Assembly: GCA_003017785.1 (NCBI GenBank)
Contig: PYEQ01000004.1
Span: 1 to 33,688 of the forward strand
Length of the DNA stretch: 33,688 nucleotides
Source: a filamentous cyanobacterium CCP5
Lineage (GTDB): Bacteria > Cyanobacteriota > Cyanobacteriia > Phormidesmidales > Phormidesmidaceae
Direction of reading: 5' to 3'
The position numbers were made by a program, and so were the translations under genes. The notes beneath the pieces were generated by a model, which saw only the letters and a program-made list of their open reading frames with translations, had not been told where the DNA came from and searched no databases. Positions 7,739 through 14,527 of this stretch are shown in pieces (positions within the stretch are counted from its first letter, which is position 1; every line of letters starts with the position of its first letter).

Positions 7739-8431
7739 ATGAGCACAGTTTTAGACTTTTTGGTCAAGGGCGGCCCGGTCATGGTGCCGATCATGGGATG
7801 CTCCGTGCTGACGATCGCCACCGCCTTTGAGCGATCGCTGTTTTGGACCCGGCTACTCAAACGCGAGGGGCAGGTGGTCGATGACGTCCTGGATGCGGCC
7901 CGTCGTGATCTATCAGAAGCCGCCGCGATCGCCCTCCAGGCCCAGGATCTCCCCATTGGTCGCTTCCTGCTAGCGCCCCTGCGGCTCAAGCATCCCTCCC
8001 CCGACACCTTCCGACTAGCCATGGAAACCGCGGGCGATCGCGAGTTTGTAAAAATGCGCCAGGGGGACAAAATTCTCGAAACCATCGTGGCCGTTGCCCC
8101 CCTGCTGGGGTTATTGGGGACCGTAACTGGCCTGATTGCCACCTTCGCCAGCCTCAACATTGGCGGCGGCGGCACCGGAGAACAGGCCAGCGCAGCGGCG
8201 GCAGGCATTGGCGAGGCGCTGATCACCACAGCGGCGGGCATGGTAGTGGCGATCATGGCTCTGCTGGTGTTTCGAGTCATGGTTAGCCTCCAGGCCCAGC
8301 AAATCGACTATTTCTCCGATGCGGGCAACGAGTTGGAACTAATCTACCGCCAGTACTGGTACGAACCGGCCATGCTCAAAACTGATCGTCCCCCCCATCC
8401 TCCCAACCCAGTTACCGCCGAGCACTATTGA
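7739..8431 (+). CDS. exbB: ExbB/TolQ/MotA-family proton-channel protein
   Basis: 230 residues. The protein forms the pentameric inner-membrane ring that, with ExbD, uses the proton motive force to energise a partner. Three membrane segments are seen: residues about 10-30, 112-138 (the family core AVAPLLGLLGTVTGLIATF) and 156-180 (AGIGEALITTAAGMVVAI, the second signature). A cytosolic loop of about 75 residues lies between segments 1 and 2. The last 25 residues are proline-rich. exbD follows 77 bases downstream on the same strand. No tonB or tolA is seen, so which outer-membrane or envelope process is driven is unknown. TolQ is the alternative name, but the short ExbD partner favours ExbB. Confidence 0.9.
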   Translation: MSTVLDFLVKGGPVMVPIMGCSVLTIATAFERSLFWTRLLKREGQVVDDVLDAARRDLSEAAAIALQAQDLPIGRFLLAPLRLKHPSPDTFRLAMETAGDREFVKMRQGDKILETIVAVAPLLGLLGTVTGLIATFASLNIGGGGTGEQASAAAAGIGEALITTAAGMVVAIMALLVFRVMVSLQAQQIDYFSDAGNELELIYRQYWYEPAMLKTDRPPHPPNPVTAEHY

Positions 8432-8438
8432 TCTCCCC

Positions 8439-8453
8439 TTCGACTACGCTCAG
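8439..8453 (+). repeat. dispersed repeat core TTCGACTACGCTCAG
   Basis: This lies in the 77-base exbB-exbD spacer, flanked as CCCC-TTCGACTACGCTCAG-GGAG. It matches the copy at 4320-4334 at 14 of 15 positions. It forces an unusually long spacer between two genes that are normally tightly packed, and it removes any clear Shine-Dalgarno for exbD. Confidence 0.6.
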
Positions 8454-8508
8454 GGAGCACTCCCCGTCTTCTCCTGATCCCCTTGCTCCCGCCCTCTCAC
8501 CTCCGTCC

Positions 8509-8928
8509 ATGAAGTTCAAATACGACCAGCGCAGCGGCAAGATTCCCCAGGTAGATCTGATTCCCATGCTCACCGTGATGATGGGAGTGCTGGCGTTTTT
8601 CGTCGTGGTCACCATGACCCTCGGCACCGAGAGTCTGATTGAGGTGCAGCTCCCCGCTGAAGAACAGCCCGATGCTGCGCCTGCCGATCTACCCGCCGAT
8701 CCGTTCATCGTAGAAATGGGCCGGGATGGCGAACTGCTGCTCAACGGCCAGCCCAGTGACAGCGAAACCATCAAGGCCCAGATACAGACCTATCTGGAAC
8801 GCAGCCCCCAAAACACCGTTTTCTTGCTGCCCGATCAGGACCTGCCCTACGAACAGGTGATGCAGTTTTTAGGAGAAATGCGTCAGGTCGGCGGCGATCG
8901 CGTCTCTTTGGCGATCGAAGAGAACTAA
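8509..8928 (+). CDS. exbD: ExbD/TolR-family protein
   Basis: 139 residues. A short cytosolic N-terminus (MKFKYDQRSGKIPQ) precedes the family signature VDLIPMLTVMMGVLAFFVV. This single membrane helix has the conserved proton-carrying aspartate D16. A periplasmic domain follows, with the usual closing motif (VFLLPDQDLPYEQVMQFLGEMRQVG). The frame is open upstream to 8428, but the extra residues are the translated dispersed repeat, so I start at the ATG at 8509 where homology begins. No strong ribosome binding site precedes it. It works with the preceding ExbB as a proton-driven motor. The mechanosensitive channel gene follows 152 bases later. Confidence 0.9.
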   Translation: MKFKYDQRSGKIPQVDLIPMLTVMMGVLAFFVVVTMTLGTESLIEVQLPAEEQPDAAPADLPADPFIVEMGRDGELLLNGQPSDSETIKAQIQTYLERSPQNTVFLLPDQDLPYEQVMQFLGEMRQVGGDRVSLAIEEN

Positions 8929-9080
8929 TCCCCCGGGTTCCGTTCCGCTGGGCATAGTCGTTCGCTTTAGCGGCTCCCCAAGGGAGAAAGGCCCCTCCTC
9001 CGACTGAACGATTGTTACAACCTGACAGCGCAGCCAACCCTTGGAGATACACTGCATCCAGTCTCCTCTGATGAGTCTTT

Positions 9081-10862
9081 ATGGGTCTAATGCGACCTCG
9101 GTTTTCCATGGCAGGTAGTCGATGCTGGCGCTGGCTGCTGTTAAGCTTGGCGATCGCCTATCTTGTCATCGCTTCGACGGTATTGGCAGCAGATGCACCG
9201 GCCCCTGAACTACCCGAGGCCCCGGCTCCGGTAGTCCCGGCCACGGCCATCCCCAACCCGGCTGTTTCTCCGGCAGTACCCGCTCAGTCAGAGGCGGTGA
9301 TTGGCAATAAAGTCGACGGCTTTCCTGTGCTGTTAGACGGGGAGCCGCTGTTTTTGAGTAAGCAGGGCATCGAAGGAGTCGCCTCGGCCCAGGAGCGGGC
9401 GGCGATTATTTCTCAAAGGATTCTGGCGATCGCCAACAACCCGGATATTGCTCCCGAAGATATTCGAGTCGAAACGGCAGCCGACCAGAGCGTAGTGCTG
9501 GCGGGAGATACGGTACTGTTCACCGTCCGACCTACCGATGCGGAGGCAGAAGGGCAGCCTGCGGAGGTGCTGGCAGCGCGTGCGGTGGAGGTGATTCAGG
9601 ACGCTGTTCGTACCTATCGGGAAGAGCGCAGCGTCCGACAGCTCTTTACCAGCATTGCTTTGACGGTGCTCAGTACGATCGCCCTGTTTCTGTTTTTGCG
9701 AGGGCTCCTGTTTGCTAGCTCCAAGCTGCTAGCCCTGATTCGCCAGCGGCGATCTGCTGGCGCCCTCAACCTGCGAGTGAGATCGGTACTGTTATTGGGG
9801 TCAAACGCCAGCGGCTACCTGCTGTTGGGGCTAGTGCGGCTACTGCGGCCCGTGTTCATTCTGCTGGGGCTATACGTGTACTTTCCCTTTGTGCTGAGCC
9901 TGTTTCCAGCAACGGAGGCCCTGGGGGATAGCCTGCTGCAAGATGTGGCCTACCGGCTGAATCTGCTGGCCGAGGCGTTTGTCGCCTACCTGCCAAACCT
10001 GGCGATGCTGGGGGCGATTGCAGTGGTCACCTACTACGCTCTGGAGTTCGTCAAGCAGGTGGTGATCGAGCTGGGGCGGGCAGACGTATACCCGTGGTTC
10101 TATCCGGAATGGATCAGGCCTACGATTCGTTTGGCGAGCTGGCTGGTGGTGGCGATCGCCTGCGTGGTGGCAGGTCCCTACCTGCCGGGCTTCGGATCGC
10201 CGGCCTTTCAGGGGATCTCTCTATTTATCGGAGCGCTGGTTACCCTAGGGTCGTCGTCAGCGGTGGCCAACGCCCTCTCAGGAATTATCCTGATCTACAC
10301 CCGGGCCTTTCGCCTAAAGGACTTCGTTCGCATCAACGACATCGTCGGGGAAGTGCAAGACAAATCCCTGTTTGTCACCCGCCTGCTCACCCCCAAGCAG
10401 GAGACCGTGACCATTCCCAATGCCTCAGTCCTCAACAACAACGTCACCAACTACAGTGCGATTTGTCGGGAAACCAAGGGCTACCTGCTACTGCACACCA
10501 CCATTACCCTGGGTTACGACGTACCCTGGCGCAAGGTCCATGATGTGCTGATTGACGCCGCCAAAACCACAACCCACATTCAGTCAGATCCCCATCCATT
10601 TGTGCTGCAAACTAGCCTGAATGACTTCAACGTTAGCTATCAGCTGAATGCCTACACGGCTCGTCCGGAGCTAATGCCAAGAATCTATTCAGAGCTGCAC
10701 CAGGAAATTCAAGATAAATGCAACGCTGCCAACATCGAGATTTTGTCGCCGACGTTCTCAGCCCTGCGGGATGGAAACCACTCCACTCTGCCCTCTGACT
10801 ATCTACCTGAGAACTACGTGGCGCCGTCTTTTTCAGTGCGCCGTGCTGAAAAAGATCCCTGA
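9081..10862 (+). CDS. MscS-family mechanosensitive channel with a large N-terminal periplasmic domain
   Basis: 593 residues, about twice the length of E. coli MscS. Order: signal-like hydrophobic segment (17-37); Pro/Ala-rich linker (38-72); a soluble alpha/beta region (73-180, with GFPVLLDGEPLF and ERAAIISQRIL) expected to be periplasmic; membrane segments near 187-218, 235-275, 300-330 and 347-368; the pore helix (378-405, LFIGALVTLGSSSAVANALSG); and the cytosolic beta domain (410-460, KDFVRINDIVGEVQD, TIPNASVLNNNVTNYS) plus a C-terminal vestibule domain. It should open on membrane tension to release solutes during hypo-osmotic shock. The start could also be one of two in-frame ATGs at 9090 or 9108. 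It lies 152 bases after exbD and may share its transcript. Confidence 0.9.
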   Translation: MGLMRPRFSMAGSRCWRWLLLSLAIAYLVIASTVLAADAPAPELPEAPAPVVPATAIPNPAVSPAVPAQSEAVIGNKVDGFPVLLDGEPLFLSKQGIEGVASAQERAAIISQRILAIANNPDIAPEDIRVETAADQSVVLAGDTVLFTVRPTDAEAEGQPAEVLAARAVEVIQDAVRTYREERSVRQLFTSIALTVLSTIALFLFLRGLLFASSKLLALIRQRRSAGALNLRVRSVLLLGSNASGYLLLGLVRLLRPVFILLGLYVYFPFVLSLFPATEALGDSLLQDVAYRLNLLAEAFVAYLPNLAMLGAIAVVTYYALEFVKQVVIELGRADVYPWFYPEWIRPTIRLASWLVVAIACVVAGPYLPGFGSPAFQGISLFIGALVTLGSSSAVANALSGIILIYTRAFRLKDFVRINDIVGEVQDKSLFVTRLLTPKQETVTIPNASVLNNNVTNYSAICRETKGYLLLHTTITLGYDVPWRKVHDVLIDAAKTTTHIQSDPHPFVLQTSLNDFNVSYQLNAYTARPELMPRIYSELHQEIQDKCNAANIEILSPTFSALRDGNHSTLPSDYLPENYVAPSFSVRRAEKDP

Positions 10863-11147
10863 CCTTTAACCTACCAGCCAGCTTTCCGTTGCAGAGCGCG
10901 ACCACTAAGTTCGGGGTAGTCAGCGCCCTTCCCATCCAGATAGGGCGGCGGCAGGCATCGGCACTGGGGGATTGGCAGCACTGATTCTCAAGGATTTAAT
11001 CCAGCAGCCGGGAGTCTTCCGGTCAAACAAGCCGTGCTCACCAGCCCCCTAAAAAAACGACAGATGCCTATTCAGACTTCTGTCAGGCCAGGCTCAGGGA
11101 TGACCTGCTCTCTCTGCTGCCCAGGATTGATATACTTGGCAAGAAAT

Positions 11148-11220
11148 GCTGGTGTAGCTCAGCTGGTAGAGCAGCTGATTTGTAATCAGCCGGTCGCAGG
11201 TTCGAATCCTGTCACCAGCT
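11148..11220 (+). tRNA. tRNA-Thr(TGT)
   Basis: A 73-nt cloverleaf. Acceptor arms GCTGGTG/CACCAGC pair perfectly. The D arm is GCTC...GAGC, and the anticodon stem GCTGA/TCAGC closes the loop TTTGTAA with anticodon TGT (threonine ACA/ACN). The T arm is GCAGG-TTCGAAT-CCTGT and the discriminator base is T. CCA is not encoded. Transposon remnants begin about 100 bases downstream. Confidence 0.97.
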
Positions 11221-11227
11221 TTCAAGT

Positions 11228-11275
11228 AAAACGGCCAAAACTCTTTCTAAGAAAGAGTTTTGGCCGTTTTTATTT
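11228..11275 (+). terminator. strong intrinsic terminator after tRNA-Thr
   Basis: A 20-bp perfect stem, with arms 11228-11247 and 11251-11270 and the loop TAA. It has a GGCC block and AAAA/TTTT blocks and is followed by TTTTTATTTT. It starts eight bases past the tRNA. The stem is unusually long for a terminator. Because it has A-runs on one arm and T-runs on the other, it could act in both directions. Confidence 0.8.
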
Positions 11276-11314
11276 TGGCCGATTTGAAAAACGGTTTGGG
11301 CCTTTTAGCGGAAG

Positions 11315-11857
11315 TTGGGCCAGATTGAGATGAAGCGCGGAAAAGCCAAGGTCAGAATGGTCAAAGTCAAAATCAGCAATAACCGCCTCCAGTTTGTGTT
11401 TACGTTTGCAGGCAAGCGCCGGGAGCCGGGCCGGGAGATGAGCTACGGTCTCGTCGTGGGTAGTCTCACCAGTGCTACTTACAGCCGGTTGATGGATTGG
11501 CAAGCCACCCGCGCCCAACGGCTGTTTGAGCGCACCGGTATCGCCCCGGTGAGCGTTCAGGATAATGCCTCAATCCATACCAGTAAGGCGGTACAACAGC
11601 GTCTTGCCATCTGGCAGGCCCAAGGCCTGGAGTTCTTTCAACTGCCCCCCTACTGTTCGGAGATGAATTTGATTGAGACCGAATGGCATCAACTCAAAGC
11701 CCATGAGAGGCGAGGCGAGATGTTGGAGGATACCTACGACCTAGCGATGGGCGTGATGGCTGGATTGAACCGCCGAGGTGTCCAGGCAGGTTATGCCCTC
11801 AAACGCTTCAATTTTGTCTCGAATCGTCAAGCCAACCCTAAATTCCTCACAACCTAG
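11315..11857 (+). pseudogene. IS630-family transposase remnant (C-terminal half)
   Basis: 180 open codons carrying the C-terminal part of the DDE domain. The second catalytic aspartate is in SVQDNASIHTSKAVQQRL and the glutamate in LPPYCSEMNLIETEWHQLK, typical of IS630/Tc1-mariner-like enzymes. The first catalytic aspartate and the whole N-terminal helix-turn-helix half are absent; residues before about 40 (MKRGKAKVRMVKVKISNN) have no clear family match. It is therefore a 5'-truncated, non-functional copy. It is followed in the same frame, after a TAG, by the beginning of another transposase fragment. I do not see terminal repeats bounding it. Confidence 0.8.
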
Positions 11858-11888
11858 CAGAACTACGTTTATTTAGGGCCACCTACTT

Positions 11889-11904
11889 ACAATAGTCCGG
11901 ACAG
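11889..11904 (+). repeat. left inverted repeat of the IS4-like element
   Basis: ACAATAGTCCGGACAG, preceded by the target duplication ACTT at 11885-11888. The inner nine bases TCCGGACAG are identical to those of the right repeat. Confidence 0.85.
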
Positions 11905-11944
11905 TTTTGCCGTGCTGTAGCAAGAAAGCCGCCCATCGTATAGA

Positions 11945-13192
11945 GTGCGAGTGCTAACAACACGTCACACCGATGGACAGCTTTACCCAGATTCTAACCG
12001 GTCTGCTGGAGACAGCAGGCCGTTTCACAAACCCCAACGGCAGTTTGTGCTGACGTTGATGAGCACGATATTTGTGGTGTGCGGGAAGGTTAACTACACC
12101 AACCTGAGCCGCTATAGTGAGCTCTCTGAGCGGACTTACCGGCGTCACTTCAATCACGGGATTGGCTGTGAGGGGCTTAATCAAGCCCTAGTTCAATCCC
12201 TTCGACACTCAGAGTCAGTTCAAATTGGGGTCGTGGACTGCACCTTTCTGGAGAAAAGTGGGCGTTCCACCTACGGATTGGACTGGTTCTACAACGGCCA
12301 GACTCAACGCCCTGAGAAAGGGTTAGAGCTCTCGGTCGTGGCCATTGTGGACTTGGAGCAGAACACGGGCTACACGCTCTCAGCCCAGCAAACGGAAGCC
12401 GGATTGAGTTCTCCAGTTGACAGTCCGATCCAGGGTAATCGCATCGAGTTTTATCTGGGGCATCTAGCCTACTGCGTCACCTTCTTTCCCGAGTGGATTT
12501 GTTATATCGTTGCTGACGGCTACTACAGCAAGTACAAGTGGGTTACCGGAGTGGTGCAATTGGGCTTTGAGGCGATTGGCAAGTTGCGCTGTGATGCCGA
12601 CCTCAAGTTTCTCTATGACGGTCCCTACTGCGGTCGAGGGACGCCTCGGCGCTATGACGGCAAGGTGGACTTGACGGACCACCGCCGCTTTGAGGTGGTC
12701 GAGCGCTTAGCCGACGGCGTCTATCTGTATACCGCCGTGGTGTGGTCGGTGAGCCTCAAGCGTAAGGTTCGACTGGCTTATCTGCTCAAAGAGCATCAAG
12801 GCCGCAGAAGCTATGTCGTCTTGTTCTCGACAGATACCGAGATTGACCCGCTGCTGCTGTACCGGTGCTACACCGCCCGGTTTCAAATCGAATTTATCTT
12901 TCGCGATGCGCGTCAGTATACCGGGCTGGCTGATTGCCAAGCCCGCTCTCCGGAGGCTATCGACAGCCATGTCAACGCCAGTCTGATGGCCCTGAATCTG
13001 GCCAAAGCAGTTCTACAAGAAGACGCTTCACAGGCGGAAGCGCTGCGCTTTTCCCTGGCCTCTTTCAAACGACTCGCTCTCAACCAGCATCTTTTAGACC
13101 TATTTATTGACCTGTTTGAGTTGGAGCCGACTTTGATTAAATCCCACGCCAACTACCGAAAGCTGCTTGATTACGGGGCTATAGCCGCCTAA
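11945..13192 (+). CDS. DDE transposase of the IS4-like element, N-terminus possibly frameshifted
   Basis: Up to 415 residues from a GTG at 11945. An RNase H-like DDE core is visible: first aspartate in GVVDCTFLEKSG, second in YIVADGYYSK, and the glutamate in YRCYTARFQIEFIFRDARQYTGL. The last is a Y-x2-R-x3-E-type signature of the IS4 group, although its final K is R here. Coding from about PQRQFVLTLMSTIF onward is coherent. The N-terminal 35 residues in this frame look unnatural, whereas the next frame encodes a plausible N-terminus from the ATG at 11973 (MDSFTQILTGLLETAGRF) and stops at 12053. The two frames would join if one base were restored near 12037-12040. The gene may thus be a recent pseudogene, or use an internal start. 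Confidence 0.8.
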   Translation: MRVLTTRHTDGQLYPDSNRSAGDSRPFHKPQRQFVLTLMSTIFVVCGKVNYTNLSRYSELSERTYRRHFNHGIGCEGLNQALVQSLRHSESVQIGVVDCTFLEKSGRSTYGLDWFYNGQTQRPEKGLELSVVAIVDLEQNTGYTLSAQQTEAGLSSPVDSPIQGNRIEFYLGHLAYCVTFFPEWICYIVADGYYSKYKWVTGVVQLGFEAIGKLRCDADLKFLYDGPYCGRGTPRRYDGKVDLTDHRRFEVVERLADGVYLYTAVVWSVSLKRKVRLAYLLKEHQGRRSYVVLFSTDTEIDPLLLYRCYTARFQIEFIFRDARQYTGLADCQARSPEAIDSHVNASLMALNLAKAVLQEDASQAEALRFSLASFKRLALNQHLLDLFIDLFELEPTLIKSHANYRKLLDYGAIAA

Positions 13193-13194
13193 TT

Positions 13195-13210
13195 CTGTCC
13201 GGAGTGTTGT
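13195..13210 (-). repeat. right inverted repeat of the IS4-like element
   Basis: CTGTCCGGAGTGTTGT on the plus strand, complementary to the left repeat at 14 of 16 positions. It begins two bases after the transposase stop codon and is followed by the second ACTT copy at 13211-13214. Confidence 0.85.
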
Positions 13211-13525
13211 ACTTACGGAGCGCCCAATAAGCCAGAAGAGCCCTACATGCACCGCTCCCAGGCGAAAGCGGGCACCACAACCTTCTTTGCCTATGCCACG
13301 GTGTATGTGATTCGCTGCCATCAACGGGTCACCCTGGCGGTACATGCGATTCCTCGGGGTGAAACACTGGTAGCCACCTTGACGATTTTGCTCTCTCGAT
13401 TGATGCCCCTGCGCATCAAAGTGAAACGCCTCTATCTAGACCGAGGCTTCTACAGTGTGCCGGTGATTCGGTGGTTGCAAGTACTGAATGTTCCATTCAT
13501 TCTGCCCGCCGTTATTCGCGGAAAA
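13211..13525 (+). pseudogene. transposase fragment interrupted by the IS4-like element
   Basis: In the frame beginning at 13211 the sequence reads TYGAPNKPEEPYMHRSQAKAG, then VTLAVHAIPRGE, LYLDRGFYSVPVIRWLQ (second catalytic aspartate of a DDE enzyme) and PFILPAVIRGK. This is the middle of a second transposase family common in cyanobacteria. Its 5' continuation lies on the far side of the IS4-like element (11858-11888, reading QNYVYLGPPT). Both ends are lost: a TAG at 11855 stops the upstream side, and homology-like sequence ends near 13525, just before the stop of the neighbouring glycosyltransferase gene. An open frame runs on to 13627, but that tail is only the complement of the neighbour. 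Confidence 0.75.
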
Positions 13526-13534
13526 CGAAGCAAA

Positions 13535-14509
13535 CTACGAATGAATGAAACTCAATATAGTGTTTATATAATAAGAGCTAAGCTTTGGCCTTGCGAGGTG
13601 AGAGTCGAAGTAATTTCGAGCTGCTAATGCGATTTTTTCTCTTTCCTCGTCATGATGTATATAATATTCGCAAAGATCGACCAGGTCAGACATATCCTCC
13701 TGACAGTATATTATTTCCTTACCTGCAGTCAGGGGAACAGGCAGTTGCGCATGATGAGGATATGCAACAACACAAGCACCGACTGCCAGATAATCAATCA
13801 AACGAAAACAAAGAGGACCTACCCCAGGCAAATCAATGCAGACTTTTGAACGAGCTGTTTCGAATAGAGAATTTTTATAGCTTACACGCCTTATACCACC
13901 ATGATATGGAAATTTTGCCTGACTAGAAAGTATCCCCACCGCTCTCTCTCTGATTGTCTTTGAGAAGCGGCCTCCAAATCGTCCATATGCATCATAAAGA
14001 AATTTTTGCTTCCCACGTAGCTGCCTCACCTTTTCAATGTGAAGATAAATATTAGAATAGTTAGGAATGAATCCACCAGGCACGACATTGTTTGCTGAAT
14101 AACCTTTCGATGAGTACTGCATCTTGAAGTAGACTTTCACCTGAGAAGCACATTGCTCGTTAATTTCAAGCCAGTCAGACGCATCAACGGCGACAGGATA
14201 AATTTCTCCGCCGACTTCTACTTCAAAATAGATTGCATTCTCAAAAACTGGCATAGACTTGAAGCCCACCCAAAAGGATCGCCGAAATTCACTCAGAAGA
14301 GGAAAGAGCCATTTGCGAGTTAAAGGCCATGGATAATAGTATGGCCAATAGATACGAATTTGCTTTGGAGCAATATCAAAGGCTAAGGCAGTCTCTTTAG
14401 CCAAAAGTCTATTATTAAGAAGTTTTAGTCGAGCTTCGGTAACATGATCATTCGCGCTAAGCCAACCAGCCTTTAATTTAAGAGAACACTTTTCTATGAG
14501 ATTTTCCAT
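13535..14509 (-). CDS. putative glycosyltransferase (CgeB/GT1-like fold), last gene of the EPS cluster
   Basis: 324 residues, no signal peptide or membrane helix. The C-terminal third has the donor-domain pattern of GT-B enzymes of the CgeB/Glyco_trans_1_2 type: RSKVCIDLPGVGPLCFRLIDYLAVGACVVAYPHHAQLPVPL, followed by a closing helix (EREKIALAARNYFDSHLA). The first half (IRIYWPYYYPWPLTRKW, residues about 50-70) is not recognised. It starts 18 bases after the propeller gene ends, so the two are probably co-transcribed. Its stop lies about 10 bases from the transposon junction, but the C-terminus looks natural. Sugar specificity is unknown. Confidence 0.65.
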   Translation of the reverse strand: MENLIEKCSLKLKAGWLSANDHVTEARLKLLNNRLLAKETALAFDIAPKQIRIYWPYYYPWPLTRKWLFPLLSEFRRSFWVGFKSMPVFENAIYFEVEVGGEIYPVAVDASDWLEINEQCASQVKVYFKMQYSSKGYSANNVVPGGFIPNYSNIYLHIEKVRQLRGKQKFLYDAYGRFGGRFSKTIRERAVGILSSQAKFPYHGGIRRVSYKNSLFETARSKVCIDLPGVGPLCFRLIDYLAVGACVVAYPHHAQLPVPLTAGKEIIYCQEDMSDLVDLCEYYIHHDEEREKIALAARNYFDSHLARPKLSSYYINTILSFIHS

Positions 14510-14527
14510 AGCGTATTCAAGTCCTTT

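Larger units (their letters stand above)
11889..13210 (+). mobile_element. complete IS4-like insertion sequence, 1322 bp
   Basis: The element is bounded by imperfect 16-bp inverted repeats, ACAATAGTCCGGACAG on the left and ACAACACTCCGGACAG on the right (reverse-complemented), with 14/16 identity. ACTT on both sides (11885-11888 and 13211-13214) is a 4-bp target duplication. Removing the element plus one ACTT copy restores one continuous reading frame in the interrupted host fragment (...YLGPPT then YGAPNKPEE...), which confirms the boundaries. It carries one transposase gene. Confidence 0.85.

Noticed and set aside
11148-11220. tRNA-Thr as an integrase attachment site for the EPS island
   Set aside because: I found no integrase gene and no second copy of the tRNA 3' end on the far side of the island; a 9-base match near 30456 lies inside a glycosyltransferase gene and is likely chance.
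11034-11333. Plus-strand open frame over the tRNA
   Set aside because: It translates the tRNA gene and its terminator; no protein signal.
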